Shown here in pieces: positions 27,157 to 36,115 of a stretch of 64,000 nucleotides of DNA. The first letter of the stretch is position 1, and each line of letters starts with the position of its first letter. Location of the stretch: assembly GCA_002929055.1 (NCBI GenBank), contig PERY01000001.1, forward strand, positions 152,855 to 216,854, read 5' to 3'. The notes below the pieces were generated by a model. The model saw only the letters and a program-made list of their open reading frames with translations, was not told where the DNA came from and did no database searches. Made by a program: the position numbers and the translations under genes. This stretch comes from Methylocystis sp. (GTDB lineage Bacteria; Pseudomonadota; Alphaproteobacteria; Rhizobiales; Beijerinckiaceae).

Positions 27157-29487
27157 ATGACATCCATCGTCGAGCGGCTGAGCGGCGAACTTGCGGCGAA
27201 ACCCTGGCAGGTGGAGGCCGCGATCGGCCTTCTCGACGGCGGTTCGACCGTTCCCTTCATCGCCCGCTATCGCAAGGAAGCGACGGGCGAACTGGACGAC
27301 ATCCAGCTTCGCAAGCTCGACGAGCGGCTGCGCTATCTGCGCGAGCTGGAAGAGCGCCGCAAGGCGATTCTCGAATCGATCGAGAGCCAGGGCAAGCTGG
27401 ACGACGCGTTGAAGCGCGTCATCATGGAGGCCGACAACAAGGCCCGCCTCGAAGACATCTATCTCCCCTTCAAGCCCAGGCGCCGCACCAAGGCGCAGAT
27501 CGCCATAGAGGCCGGCCTCGCGCCGCTCGCCGACGCGCTCCTGTCTTCGCCGCAGAACGACCCGAAGACGCAGGCCGGGGGCTTCGTCGACGCTGACAGA
27601 AACATTGCGACCGTGGAAGCCGCGCTCGACGGCGCGCGCGCCATTCTCGTGGAGCGCTTTGCGGAAGACGCCGACCTCATCGGCGCGCTGCGCGAGGCGC
27701 ATTGGTCGCAGGCGATTCTGAAATCGAAGCCGCGCGAGGGCAAGGAAGCCGCGGCGGCGAAATATTCGGATTACTTCGAATTCTTCCAGCCGCTTTCGAA
27801 ACTCCCCTCGCATCGCATTCTCGCGCTCTTTCGCGGCGAGAAGGAGGAGATGCTGGAGCTCGAAATGGCGCCGGAGGCCGAGCCCGGCGCCGGCGGCTAT
27901 GAGAGCCGAATCGCGCGGCGCTATCAGATCGAGGATCGCGGACGTCCGGGAGACAAATGGCTGCTGGAGACGGCGCGCTGGGCCTGGCGCACCAAGATTG
28001 AACTTCACCTTGCCGTCGACGCCCGTTCGCGCCTCTGGAAATTCGCCGAAGAGGAAGCGATTCGCGTCTTCGCCGAAAATCTGCGCGACCTTCTGCTTGC
28101 GGCGCCCGCCGGCGCGCGCGCGACGCTGGGCCTCGATCCGGGTTTTCGCACGGGTGTGAAGGTCGCGGTGATCGACGCCACCGGCAAGATCGTCGCGACG
28201 CAGGCGATCTATCCGCACGAGCCGCAGCGGCGCTGGGACGAGTCCATCGCCACGCTGGCGAGCCTTGCGCGCCAGCACAGGATCGAGCTCGTCGCCATCG
28301 GCAATGGCACGGCCTCGCGCGAGACCGACAAGCTCGCCGGCGAACTCATGTCGCGCCATCCCGAGCTGAAGCTGACCAAGATCGTCGTTTCGGAAGCGGG
28401 CGCCTCGGTCTATTCGGCGTCCGAATACGCCTCGAAGGAACTGCCGGATCTCGATGTGTCGCTGCGCGGGGCGGCCTCCATCGCGCGCCGGCTGCAGGAT
28501 CCCCTCGCCGAACTTGTGAAGATCGAACCCAAAGCCATCGGCGTCGGGCAGTATCAGCACGACCTCTCGGAGATGAAGCTGTCGCGGGCCCTCGACGCCG
28601 TGGTCGAGGATTGCGTCAACAAGGTCGGCGTCGATGTGAACACGGCGTCAGCGCCGCTGCTGGCGCGCGTCTCGGGCCTGGGCGAAACGCTCGCGGGCAA
28701 TATCGTCGCGCATCGAGACGCCAATGGTCCCTTCCGAACGCGTGCGAAGCTGAAGGAGGTGCCGCGCCTCGGCCCCAAGGCCTTCGAGCAGAGCGCGGGC
28801 TTCCTGCGCATCATCGACGGCGACGATCCACTCGACCGCTCCGGCGTCCACCCGGAAGCCTATCCGCTCGTGCGACGCATTCTGGAAGCGGCCAGGACCG
28901 ACATCCGGTCGCTGATCGGCAATGTGACGGAGCTGCGCAAGCTGAAGCCGGCCCAATTCGCCGATTCGACCTTCGGCGTTCCGACCGTCACGGACGTGCT
29001 CGCCGAACTCGAGAAGCCCGGCCGTGACCCGCGCCCGGCCTTCAAGACGGCGACATTCCAGGATGGCGTGGAAAAGCTGACCGATCTGCAGCCCGGCATG
29101 ACGCTGGAGGGCGTCGTGACCAATGTGGCGGCCTTCGGCGCCTTCGTCGACATTGGCGTGCATCAGGACGGGCTGGTGCATATCTCCGCCCTGTCCAGGG
29201 ATTTCGTCAAAGACCCCCGCAGCGTCGTCAAGCCCGGCGACATCGTGCGCGTGAAGGTCATGGAGGTCGACGCGCCCCGCAAGCGCATCTCGCTCACCAT
29301 GCGCCTCGACGACGTCCCCGGCCAGCAGGCCAGAGGTGCTCAAGCGGGCGGGCAGGGCCGCGACCAGAACCGCCCGCGCCCTCCGCAATCCTCGCCCGCG
29401 CCGCGCGGCGGCAAGCCGGGGGGCAATGGGCCGGGCGGGCTCGGCGAGGCGCTGCTCGCCGCCATGAAGGAGAAGGGCGGGCGCTAG
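27157..29487 (+). CDS. tex: Tex family RNA-binding transcription accessory protein
   Basis: A 776-residue protein with the Tex domain order. The helical N-terminal region includes [17 protein letters not shown] and [19 protein letters not shown] YqgF/RNase-H-like domain follows around residue 325 ([18 protein letters not shown]), then helix-hairpin-helix motifs ([17 protein letters not shown]), and a C-terminal S1 domain ([30 protein letters not shown]). The end is Gly/Gln/Arg-rich. Tex proteins bind nucleic acid and influence transcription and virulence-gene expression. The ATG is two bases after a terminator hairpin, so tex is probably transcribed from a promoter within or upstream of that structure. 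Confidence 0.96.
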   Translation: MTSIVERLSGELAAKPWQVEAAIGLLDGGSTVPFIARYRKEATGELDDIQLRKLDERLRYLRELEERRKAILESIESQGKLDDALKRVIMEADNKARLEDIYLPFKPRRRTKAQIAIEAGLAPLADALLSSPQNDPKTQAGGFVDADRNIATVEAALDGARAILVERFAEDADLIGALREAHWSQAILKSKPREGKEAAAAKYSDYFEFFQPLSKLPSHRILALFRGEKEEMLELEMAPEAEPGAGGYESRIARRYQIEDRGRPGDKWLLETARWAWRTKIELHLAVDARSRLWKFAEEEAIRVFAENLRDLLLAAPAGARATLGLDPGFRTGVKVAVIDATGKIVATQAIYPHEPQRRWDESIATLASLARQHRIELVAIGNGTASRETDKLAGELMSRHPELKLTKIVVSEAGASVYSASEYASKELPDLDVSLRGAASIARRLQDPLAELVKIEPKAIGVGQYQHDLSEMKLSRALDAVVEDCVNKVGVDVNTASAPLLARVSGLGETLAGNIVAHRDANGPFRTRAKLKEVPRLGPKAFEQSAGFLRIIDGDDPLDRSGVHPEAYPLVRRILEAARTDIRSLIGNVTELRKLKPAQFADSTFGVPTVTDVLAELEKPGRDPRPAFKTATFQDGVEKLTDLQPGMTLEGVVTNVAAFGAFVDIGVHQDGLVHISALSRDFVKDPRSVVKPGDIVRVKVMEVDAPRKRISLTMRLDDVPGQQARGAQAGGQGRDQNRPRPPQSSPAPRGGKPGGNGPGGLGEALLAAMKEKGGR

Positions 29488-29764
29488 AGCCCGCCCCCTC
29501 CGCGGCGCGGCGGCAAGTCTTTCAATCCCTGAAAGTAATGGTTCCGCTCGGTCCCGTCATAGCGGCCGCTCTTGAGGCAGCAGCGCCTGAAAGCTTTTTC
29601 CCGAGCCGCAGGGGCAAGGATCGGCGCGGCCGAGTTTCTCCACGAGCTCCTTGTCGCCGTGGACGATTCTGGGGCCGCGCTTCACATGTGTTTCGGAATT
29701 GAAGCCTTTTCGGCGTTTAGAGGTGCGCTCGAAAGCAGGCGAGGGCGTCGAAATCGGTCTTCAT
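29484..29764 (-). pseudogene. SEC-C zinc-binding protein gene, broken by two single-base frameshifts
   Basis: No open frame covers it, so the ORF track misses it. From ATG 29764 the reading is [11 protein letters not shown] and stops soon after. One base too many near 29731-29733 shifts it; the next frame reads [20 protein letters not shown], then [21 protein letters not shown] second extra base in a five-A run (29595-29599) shifts again to [20 protein letters not shown]. Joined, this gives [16 protein letters not shown], the SEC-C motif (CxCxnCC-type zinc site). Either this is a decaying gene or the assembly has indels. A GTG start at 29685 could still make a 42-residue fragment. It converges on tex; the two stop codons share the palindrome CTAG. 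Confidence 0.75.
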
Positions 29765-29790
29765 GATCGCCTCCGTGAAACTTCAGGGAA

Positions 29791-29864
29791 TGGAGCGGGT
29801 GAAGGGAATCGAACCCTCGTATTCAGCTTGGAAGGCTGCTGCTCTACCATTGAGCTACACCCGC
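29791..29864 (-). tRNA. tRNA-Gly (anticodon TCC)
   Basis: The minus strand folds into a full cloverleaf: acceptor GCGGGTG pairing with CACCCGC, D arm GCTCAATGGTAGAGC, anticodon stem CAGC/GCTG around loop CTTCCAA (anticodon TCC), T arm AGGGTTCGATTCCCT, and an encoded CCA end. 74 nt including CCA. Confidence 0.97.
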
Positions 29865-30037
29865 GGCCCTTTTTCTATGCCAATCCGCGCGTCGGTTTGC
29901 AATGGCCGAAACGGCCGGTTTGGCCGCCCGCAACTATCCATTTGACAGCGGCGGCGGAGCCAACTAACCCGGGCGCCCGACGGTCATCACTCAGGCGGGC
30001 GTTCCCACGCTGCTTCTTTCGCAAGGATCAATCAACC

Positions 30038-30400
30038 GTGGCCAAACCCGAATTCGGCTCCAAACGCCAGTGCCAGTCCTGCGCGACGAAATTCTACGAC
30101 TTTAACAAGAGCCCGATCACCTGCCCGAAATGCGGCGCGATCTTCCAGGTCGCGGCGCTGTCGCGCGCCCCCGCCCGCGTCGAGGAAGAGGATACCGAAG
30201 TCGAGAAGGAAAGCGTCGACACAGTGTCGCTCGACGAGGTTGAGGAGAGCGAGAACGCCGCGGAGACGATCGACGTCGACGAAGACGTCGAGATCGACGA
30301 TGCGGCCGACGACGACACGTTCCTCGAAGAGGAGGAGGGCGATGACGACGACGTCTCCGGCCTCATCGACGGCGACATTGAGAGCGACGACGAAGTATAA
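30038..30400 (+). CDS. TIGR02300 family (FYDLN-acid) zinc-ribbon acidic protein
   Basis: Start at GTG 30038 preceded by AAGGA; product 120 residues. The N-terminal 45 residues hold a zinc ribbon with two Cys pairs (QCQSC and CPKC) around TKFYDFNKSP, the hallmark of the TIGR02300 family. The rest is extremely acidic (runs of Asp and Glu, including FLEEEEGDDDD), so it is probably disordered. The family is confined to Alphaproteobacteria and has no known function. It sits alone after tRNA-Gly and ends at a strong terminator. Confidence 0.93.
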   Translation: MAKPEFGSKRQCQSCATKFYDFNKSPITCPKCGAIFQVAALSRAPARVEEEDTEVEKESVDTVSLDEVEESENAAETIDVDEDVEIDDAADDDTFLEEEEGDDDDVSGLIDGDIESDDEV

Positions 30401-30442
30401 TTTACCGGGCCGCGCGTTACCGGCGCGGTCCTCGCGCCCAAC

Positions 30443-30475
30443 AAAAAACCCGCGGAGCGAACCGCGGGTTTTTTT
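30443..30475. terminator. Bidirectional Rho-independent terminator
   Basis: A stem AAAACCCGCGG / CCGCGGGTTTT with a six-base loop is flanked by an A run on the left and a T run on the right. It lies between the convergent TIGR02300 and mucR genes and can stop transcription from both sides. Confidence 0.92.
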
Positions 30476-30507
30476 GTGCCTGCGCCGGGCGCCGTTGACT
30501 TCGCGCG

Positions 30508-30915
30508 TTACTTCACGCGGCGGCGGCGCTGCTGGCCAAGGCCCATCTGCTTGGCGAGGTTGGAGCGTGCCTTGGCGTAATTGGGGGCGACCATCGGATA
30601 GTCGGCCGGCAGGCCCCACTTCTCGCGATATTCCTCGGGAGAAAGGCCGTATTGCGTGCGCAGATGGCGCTTCAGCGATTTGAATTTCTTGCCGTCTTCG
30701 AGGCAGATGATGAAATCGTTGGTGACCGAGCGCTTCACGGCGATGGCCGGCTTGGGCGGCTCCGCGGGAGCCGGAGCAACGTTGGATCCAACACGCAGCA
30801 GGGCATTGTAAACTTCGCTGATCAGCGCCGGCAGCTCTGCCGCGGGAACTGAATTGTTACTGACATATGCGGAGACGATGTCAGCGGCGAGCTCGATGTT
30901 GTTCGTTGCGTTCAT
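30508..30915 (-). CDS. mucR: MucR/Ros family transcriptional regulator with altered zinc finger
   Basis: A 135-residue protein ending in [35 protein letters not shown], the strongly conserved MucR C-terminus. The finger reads [21 protein letters not shown]. Compared with Ros ([20 protein letters not shown]), the second Cys is Asp and both trailing His positions are Gln and Tyr, so only one Cys and one His of the classic zinc set remain. Several MucR/Ml proteins lack the second Cys, and some work without zinc. MucR binds AT-rich promoter DNA and controls exopolysaccharide, motility and host-interaction genes; it often represses itself. It could regulate the glycan operons here. Confidence 0.95.
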   Translation of the reverse strand: MNATNNIELAADIVSAYVSNNSVPAAELPALISEVYNALLRVGSNVAPAPAEPPKPAIAVKRSVTNDFIICLEDGKKFKSLKRHLRTQYGLSPEEYREKWGLPADYPMVAPNYAKARSNLAKQMGLGQQRRRRVK

Positions 30916-31210
30916 GGGGCGCCTATTGCCTTATGTGGGACCCGGAAAAACTTTGTGGTTTGCGGAGCGTCGCCGCTCCGAAATAGCTCGCACAAAAACC
31001 TTTGTTCGAGTTGTTTCGTGAAACAGGCGATGATTTCCAATAGATTACCCTAGGCGGGTGAATACAGCAAGAATTTATCTTGCCTGTTTTGCTTTGCGCA
31101 GGATTTGACACAAATGATCCTTTGTTCAAACCGCTTTTCCCGGAAGCTCCCCGGCTGTATCCTTTCTCCGCCTGCCTCGCACGGCCAAATTCAGCAAAAC
31201 CGGAGCGACC
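30916..31210. promoter_or_regulatory. AT-rich divergent control region between mucR and the MDR oxidoreductase
   Basis: This 295-base region is much richer in A and T than its surroundings, as expected for a MucR target. It contains a hairpin CGGAGCG/CGCTCCG (30963-30980), a direct repeat CCTTTGTTC at 30999 and 31119, and a TTGACA hexamer at 31105. No well-placed -10 box is obvious. It should hold the promoters of both flanking genes and perhaps the mucR autoregulatory sites. Confidence 0.55.
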
Positions 31211-32197
31211 GTGACTTCATTCCGCGCTATCCGAATCGAGAAGAGTTCCGAAAACTATTCCACTGATTACGTCGACATGACTGACGGCGATTTGATGGCG
31301 GGCGACGTCGAGGTCGACGTCCTGTTTTCGGCGATCAACTACAAGGACGGCCTCGCTATTACTGGCAAGGGGCCGGTCGTGCGCCGCTTCCCGATGATTC
31401 CAGGCGTCGATCTCGCCGGGCGGGTGACCCGGTCGGAGCGGGCGGAGTTCGCCCCGGGGGACATCGTCGTCGCCACCGGTTGCGGGGTCGGCGAAGCCCA
31501 TTACGGGGGCTTTGCGCAGCGGGCGCGGCTTTCCGGCGACTGGCTGGTGAAACTGCCGGACGCGCTCAGCCCGGCGCGTGCGATGACGGTGGGCACAGCG
31601 GGATTGACCGCCATCTTCTGCGTGCTCGCCCTCGAGGCGCATGGGCTTTCGCCGGCGGCGGGCCTCGCGGTTGTGAGCGGCGCGTCGGGCGGCGTCGGCT
31701 CCTTCGCGGTCGCCCTTCTCGCCAAGGCCGGCTGGCGCGTCGCCGCGATCACGGGAAGCGCCCGGGAGGCGGACTATCTGCGCGCGATCGGCGCGGCCGA
31801 AATCCTCGCGCGGGAGGATTTTTCAGCGCCGGGCAAGGCCCTGCAGACGCAACGCTTCGCCGCCGGGATCGACACGGTGGGCGGCGTGACGCTCGCCAAC
31901 ATCCTCTCACAAACGCAGTTCGACGGCGCCGTCGCCGCTTGCGGCAATGTCGGCGGCATGGACCTGCCCGCGAGCGTCGCGCCCTTCATCCTGCGCGGCG
32001 TGGCGCTGCTCGGCGTGGAGAGCGTGCGGCCGCGGCTCGCCCTGCGCCGCGACGCCTGGGCGCGCATCGCAACGGACCTTGACCCGGAGATGATCGACGC
32101 CATGTGCGAGGTCATACCCTTCGATCAGGCGCTCGAGCGCTCGCGCGCCATCGTCACGGGCAAGATACGCGGGCGCGTCGTCATCGAAATGCCCTGA
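31211..32197 (+). CDS. MDR-family oxidoreductase, AcuI/YhdH (acrylyl-CoA reductase) type
   Basis: GTG start at 31211 following GGAGCGACC. The 328-residue protein carries AINYKDGLAITGKG and IPGVDLAGRV, both typical of the AcuI/YhdH branch of zinc-independent medium-chain reductases. The NADPH motif is VVSGASGGVGSFAVALLAK. AcuI reduces acryloyl-CoA to propionyl-CoA with NADPH, which detoxifies acrylate and serves 3-hydroxypropionate or DMSP metabolism. No acrylate or DMSP genes are nearby, so the physiological role is open. Divergent from mucR. Confidence 0.9.
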   Translation: MTSFRAIRIEKSSENYSTDYVDMTDGDLMAGDVEVDVLFSAINYKDGLAITGKGPVVRRFPMIPGVDLAGRVTRSERAEFAPGDIVVATGCGVGEAHYGGFAQRARLSGDWLVKLPDALSPARAMTVGTAGLTAIFCVLALEAHGLSPAAGLAVVSGASGGVGSFAVALLAKAGWRVAAITGSAREADYLRAIGAAEILAREDFSAPGKALQTQRFAAGIDTVGGVTLANILSQTQFDGAVAACGNVGGMDLPASVAPFILRGVALLGVESVRPRLALRRDAWARIATDLDPEMIDAMCEVIPFDQALERSRAIVTGKIRGRVVIEMP

Positions 32198-32342
32198 CGG
32201 CGGCGTGGCTGCGCGCGAGCGAATTGTCGCATCCCCGCGTGCGCGCTCGACATCGAGACGATGCGCGGCTCTAATGACTATGTTCGGCCCCTCAAGGGCC
32301 GTTTGCTTTTTCACCCGAGAAGCGGCGTTAGAGGTAGGACTC

Positions 32343-32810
32343 ATGAGTTCGGCTTTCACCAAGGAACAGGACGACGACAATCCGCGCGAGGATCTGCCGG
32401 ACCGCCCCGTCAGCCCGCACCGCAATCTCGTCACGACTGAGGGTCTCCAGCAAATCGACGATGCGCTGACGCGTCTTCATGGCGAAATCGAAAAGGCGAC
32501 GGCCGCCGGCGACAATCACGCGCTCGCCCTCGCGCAGCGCGATCTTCGCTACTGGACCGCGCGCCGCGCCAGCGCGGAAGTGATCCGTCCCATCGCGGAC
32601 CATTCGCATGTCCGCTTCGGCCACCGCGTCGTCGTGGAGCTGGAAGGCGGCGAGCGCCGCACGTTCCGCCTCGTCGGCGAAGACGAGGGCGACCCGGCGA
32701 AGGGGCTCATCCCCTATGTCGCGCCGCTGGGCGTGGCGCTCATGGGCAAGTCCGTCGGCGACAAGGCCGAGGTCGTCCATCACAGCGCGAAGATCATCGA
32801 GATATCCTGA
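32343..32810 (+). CDS. GreA/GreB-like RNA polymerase secondary-channel factor, altered tip
   Basis: ATG 32343 gives 155 residues. PVSPHRNLVTTEGLQQIDDAL begins an N-terminal coiled coil, and VRFGHRVVVELEGGERRTFRLVGEDEGD starts the FKBP-like C-terminal domain, which ends PLGVALMGKSVGDKAEV. In GreA the coiled-coil tip reads GDLKENAEY with catalytic Asp and Glu; here it is GDNHALALA, so the Glu is gone. Transcript-cleavage activity may be weak, or the protein may act as a different channel binder such as an Rnk-type factor. It lies one base upstream of the LRR gene and is likely co-transcribed. Confidence 0.85.
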   Translation: MSSAFTKEQDDDNPREDLPDRPVSPHRNLVTTEGLQQIDDALTRLHGEIEKATAAGDNHALALAQRDLRYWTARRASAEVIRPIADHSHVRFGHRVVVELEGGERRTFRLVGEDEGDPAKGLIPYVAPLGVALMGKSVGDKAEVVHHSAKIIEIS

Positions 32811-32811
32811 C

Positions 32812-33681
32812 GTGGTTCGCATTCCGCCCTGGGCTCGCCCCGAAAGCGTCTCGGAGGAAGAGGGCTGGCATCTTGCGCGCGACCGTATCGCCTGGCGGTC
32901 GCAGGGCTATCCCGATCCGTCGAGCTTCGAGGGCTGGAGCGGTGACGGGCAAGTCGACTACCTCCTTTCGCGTCCGACGCCCGATACTCTCGATTTGAGC
33001 GGATTGGGGCTGCGGCGGCTGCCGCAGGAGCTGTCGGAGGCGATCGGGCTTTCTTTTCTCTTCCTCGATTCGAATCGTCTCGAAAGCGTCCCGGTCGAAC
33101 TTCTGGAGAACCTTTCGCTCGAATCCCTGTCGCTGTTCGCAAATCCGCTGCGCGAAGCGCAGGCCGCTCTTTTCGCTCTCCCCGGCCTGAAAGATCTCTA
33201 TCTCGGCCGAACGCCGATGACGCGTCTCGGCGTGCCGCCGAAGCCAGTTGAAACTCTCCAGATGCTGACGCTCGACATGACCGAATGGCTGGACGTGCCA
33301 GAGGGCTTTCTGGCGGCCTTGCCCAATTTGACGGCCTTGTCGATGGACAATGCCTTTCGCAAGGAAATTCCGCCCGAGGCCTTCGGGCTCAAAAATCTGC
33401 GGCAATTGTCTTTCGCGGGAAATGCACTTTCGGCTCTGCCGCCCGAAATCGGCCGGCTGTCGAATCTGAGGAGCCTGAATCTTGAAGGTTGCAAGCTTCA
33501 GTCTCTGCCGCGCGCGCTGGCTGGATTGCAAGGACTGGCGGACGCCGCGAAAAGCGAGATCATGGGGCTGCGCATCGCGGGTAATCCCTTCCGCGACAAG
33601 GAGCTCAAACGCATCGCCAAACTGAAGAATCCGGAGCGGACCCTGGCCGCGCTCGACTGGGCGGACCGCTTTGGCGACTGA
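32812..33681 (+). CDS. Leucine-rich-repeat protein
   Basis: GTG at 32812 follows the Gre stop by one base; 289 residues. After 65 residues of a polar N-terminal region, about seven leucine-rich repeats follow (for example LDLSGLGLRRLPQELSEA, FLFLDSNRLESVPVELL, LSFAGNALSALPPEIGRL, LNLEGCKLQSLPRALAGL) of the SDS22/Ran-GAP-like type. No signal peptide, membrane span or enzymatic domain is seen, so it is probably a cytoplasmic protein-binding scaffold. The link to the Gre-like factor is positional only. The operon ends at 33681, convergent with parA. Confidence 0.85.
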   Translation: MVRIPPWARPESVSEEEGWHLARDRIAWRSQGYPDPSSFEGWSGDGQVDYLLSRPTPDTLDLSGLGLRRLPQELSEAIGLSFLFLDSNRLESVPVELLENLSLESLSLFANPLREAQAALFALPGLKDLYLGRTPMTRLGVPPKPVETLQMLTLDMTEWLDVPEGFLAALPNLTALSMDNAFRKEIPPEAFGLKNLRQLSFAGNALSALPPEIGRLSNLRSLNLEGCKLQSLPRALAGLQGLADAAKSEIMGLRIAGNPFRDKELKRIAKLKNPERTLAALDWADRFGD

Positions 33682-33685
33682 GCAG

Positions 33686-33711
33686 AAAAATGGAGCGCAT
33701 GAGCGCTCCAT
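33686..33711 (-). terminator. Terminator of the parA gene (minus strand)
   Basis: On the minus strand ATGGAGCG / CGCTCCAT forms an eight-base stem with a six-base loop, followed by TTTTT. It lies just downstream of the parA stop; on the plus strand there is no T run, so it serves parA. Confidence 0.8.
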
Positions 33712-33736
33712 CGGCGCGGTCCTGTGACGGCTATGC

Positions 33737-34426
33737 TCAGGCGGCTTTCTTTTTCGCTGCGGGTTTCGCAGGCGCTTTGGCCGCTGGCTTGGAGTCCTGC
33801 GCGGCCTTCTTCAGGCGGCGCTTGATGGAGCCCCACAGCTCGCGCATCTCCTGCGCCGCGACGCCGTCGGGATTATACTCGCTGACCCCGAGGCCAAGCC
33901 GGGCAGCCTCCTGATAATCGACGCGCGCCGAAACGAGCGGCGCGAGCAATCCGCCCATCGCCTGCAGCGACTTCGCGCCAAACTCGACGCGCGCATTCTG
34001 CTGCGAGGGCGGGCATTGGTTGAGCAGGAAGGCGTAGTCGCAGCCGACCTCCTTGACCTGCGCGCGCGTCGTTTCGCTCGCCCAGAGGTCGAAGGCGTTG
34101 GGGCGTGCGGGAATGACGCACAGATCGGAGACGCGCATCGCCGCCGCCGCATGTTCGCCGCCCTGGCCGGGCGCGTCGATCACGACGAGCGTGACGCCCT
34201 TTTTCTCGAGCGCGGCGAGCGCCTTGGAGAGTTTCGCCGGCGGCACGTGCTCGACGCCGATGTCGGCGGCTTCCCGTGCGCCCGCCCATTTGACGAGCGT
34301 CTGCAACGGATCGAGATCGATGATGAAGACGCGCTCCCCCGAAGCGCGCGCCGCTACCGCGACGCTGCTCGCAAGCGTGCTCTTGCCGGCGCCGCCCTTT
34401 TGCGTGACGAAAGCTATGGTCCGCAT
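33737..34426 (-). CDS. Orphan ParA/MinD-type partition ATPase
   Basis: Start at ATG 34426 (MRTIAFVTQKGGAGKSTLASSVAVAA); the tracked upstream start adds 22 residues with no ParA character. The deviant Walker A KGGAGKST and the FIIDLDPLQTLVKWA and VVIDAPGQGG strands mark a ParA-superfamily ATPase of 229 residues. A Lys/Ala/Pro-rich tail (AAKAPAKPAAKKKAA) may bind DNA nonspecifically. There is no ParB gene alongside, so it is not a chromosome or plasmid parAB pair; orphan ParAs of this size position cell-envelope or protein complexes. It is divergent from rarA. Confidence 0.88.
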   Translation of the reverse strand: MRTIAFVTQKGGAGKSTLASSVAVAARASGERVFIIDLDPLQTLVKWAGAREAADIGVEHVPPAKLSKALAALEKKGVTLVVIDAPGQGGEHAAAAMRVSDLCVIPARPNAFDLWASETTRAQVKEVGCDYAFLLNQCPPSQQNARVEFGAKSLQAMGGLLAPLVSARVDYQEAARLGLGVSEYNPDGVAAQEMRELWGSIKRRLKKAAQDSKPAAKAPAKPAAKKKAA

Positions 34427-34617
34427 TTTTTGTGTTCCGTTTCTATGGTTGAGCTGAACGCCGGGAACATAACGCTGAAGCGGCGCAGTCACGGCGAAGC
34501 TGCAATATAGAGCGCCGAATCATCAACGCCTGGCAGGTTAATCGTTGGTCGCGGTTGCGTCGAGGTGGTAAACAACTCTAATTGCGACAGTCTCGTCGTG
34601 TCTCTCGAACGAAGCCG

Positions 34618-35928
34618 ATGTCTGACCTCTTCGAAGCCGCTCATCTCGACGACAGCGCGCCGCGGCCGCTGGCGGATCGCTTGCGTCCGAAGCGTCTCGA
34701 CGAGGTTGCGGGACAGGATCATCTCCTTGGTCCCGACGGCGCGCTGACGCGCCTCATTCGCGCAGGTTCGCTCGGTTCGCTGATCTTCTGGGGGCCTCCC
34801 GGCACAGGCAAGACCACGGTCGCGCGATTGCTCGCGCATGAAACGAAGCTCGCCTTCGTGCAGATCTCCGCGATCTTCTCGGGCGTCGCCGATCTCAAGA
34901 GGACGTTCGAGGCGGCGCGCGCGCGCCGCGCGGCGGGGCAGGGCACGCTGCTTTTCGTCGACGAGATACATCGCTTCAACCGCGCGCAGCAGGATAGTTT
35001 CCTGCCGGTGATGGAGGACGGCACTGTCACGCTGATCGGCGCGACGACGGAGAATCCGTCTTTCGAACTCAACGCCGCGCTTCTCTCCCGCGCGCGCGTC
35101 ATGACCTTCAAGTCGCTCGATGCGGCGGCGATCGAGAAGCTTCTCGCGCGCGCCGAGGAGACGGAAGGCAAGACGCTGCCGCTCGATCAGGATGCGCGCG
35201 AGGCGCTCGTCGCCATGGCGGACGGCGACGGCCGCGCCGCGCTGACGCTCGCCGAAGAAATCTGGCGCGCGGCGCGCGAGGACGAAACTTTCGACAGGGC
35301 GGGTCTTGCCGAGATCGTGCAGCGGCGCGCGCCGATCTACGACAAGGCGCAGGAGGGCCACTACAATCTCATCAGCGCATTGCACAAATGCGTGCGCGGC
35401 TCAGATCCCGACGCCGCGCTCTATTACTTCGCGCGCATGCTGGACGCCGGAGAAGACCCGCTCTTTCTCGCGCGGCGCATCGTGCGCATGGCGGTGGAGG
35501 ACATCGGCCTCGCCGATCCGCAGGCGCTCGTCGTCGCCAACGCCGCCAAAGACGCGTACGACTTTCTGGGAAGCCCCGAAGGCGAGCTCGCCATCGCGCA
35601 GGCGCTGGTCTATGTCGCCACCGCGCCCAAATCCAACGCCAGTTACGTCGCCTACAAGAAGGCGCGCCGGCTCGCACAGGAGAAGGGCTCGCTCATGCCG
35701 CCCAGGATCATCCTCAATGCGCCGACCAAGATGATGCGCGAGGAAGGCTACGGCGAGGGCTACGAATATGACCATGATTCGCTAGACGCCTTCTCCGGGC
35801 AGAACTATTGGCCCGAGCAACTCGGCCGCCAGACGCTCTACCGGCCCGTCGAGCGCGGATTCGAGCGCGAACTGGCCAGGCGGCTCGATTATTGGGCGCG
35901 GCTGCGGCGGGATCGGGGTGAAAAATAG
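34618..35928 (+). CDS. rarA: Replication-associated recombination protein A (RarA/MgsA)
   Basis: ATG 34618 (MSDLFEAAHLDD) gives 436 residues. AAA+ motifs are textbook: RPKRLDEVAGQDHLLG, Walker A WGPPGTGKTTVA, Walker B LLFVDEIHRFN, sensor GATTENPSFELN, then the RarA C-terminal segments ISALHKCVRGSDPDAALYYFARML and LPPRI-like MPPRIILNAPTKMM. RarA acts at stalled replication forks with SSB and replisome components. Promoters lie in the 190-base gap to the divergent parA. Confidence 0.96.
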   Translation: MSDLFEAAHLDDSAPRPLADRLRPKRLDEVAGQDHLLGPDGALTRLIRAGSLGSLIFWGPPGTGKTTVARLLAHETKLAFVQISAIFSGVADLKRTFEAARARRAAGQGTLLFVDEIHRFNRAQQDSFLPVMEDGTVTLIGATTENPSFELNAALLSRARVMTFKSLDAAAIEKLLARAEETEGKTLPLDQDAREALVAMADGDGRAALTLAEEIWRAAREDETFDRAGLAEIVQRRAPIYDKAQEGHYNLISALHKCVRGSDPDAALYYFARMLDAGEDPLFLARRIVRMAVEDIGLADPQALVVANAAKDAYDFLGSPEGELAIAQALVYVATAPKSNASYVAYKKARRLAQEKGSLMPPRIILNAPTKMMREEGYGEGYEYDHDSLDAFSGQNYWPEQLGRQTLYRPVERGFERELARRLDYWARLRRDRGEK

Positions 35929-36115
35929 GCCCATCCCCCGGATTTCTGTTGCTGAATTGTCACGCGCCCGACCAAACGCACCGCACAACGCTTAATCAGA
36001 ACGCCTTTTCGTTGACCGTGTTCGAGGTTGCGCCGTAAGTCTGTTCGGGACGGCGGGGGTGTCGCTCTCGCGATGGCGCCGCAAGTGATCGAAGACTTAA
36101 GAGGGGGTCTTATAG

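Noticed and set aside
29484-29764. Programmed ribosomal frameshifting in the SEC-C gene
   Set aside because: Two separate shifts would be needed, one of them without a slippery sequence; mutation or sequencing indels are simpler.
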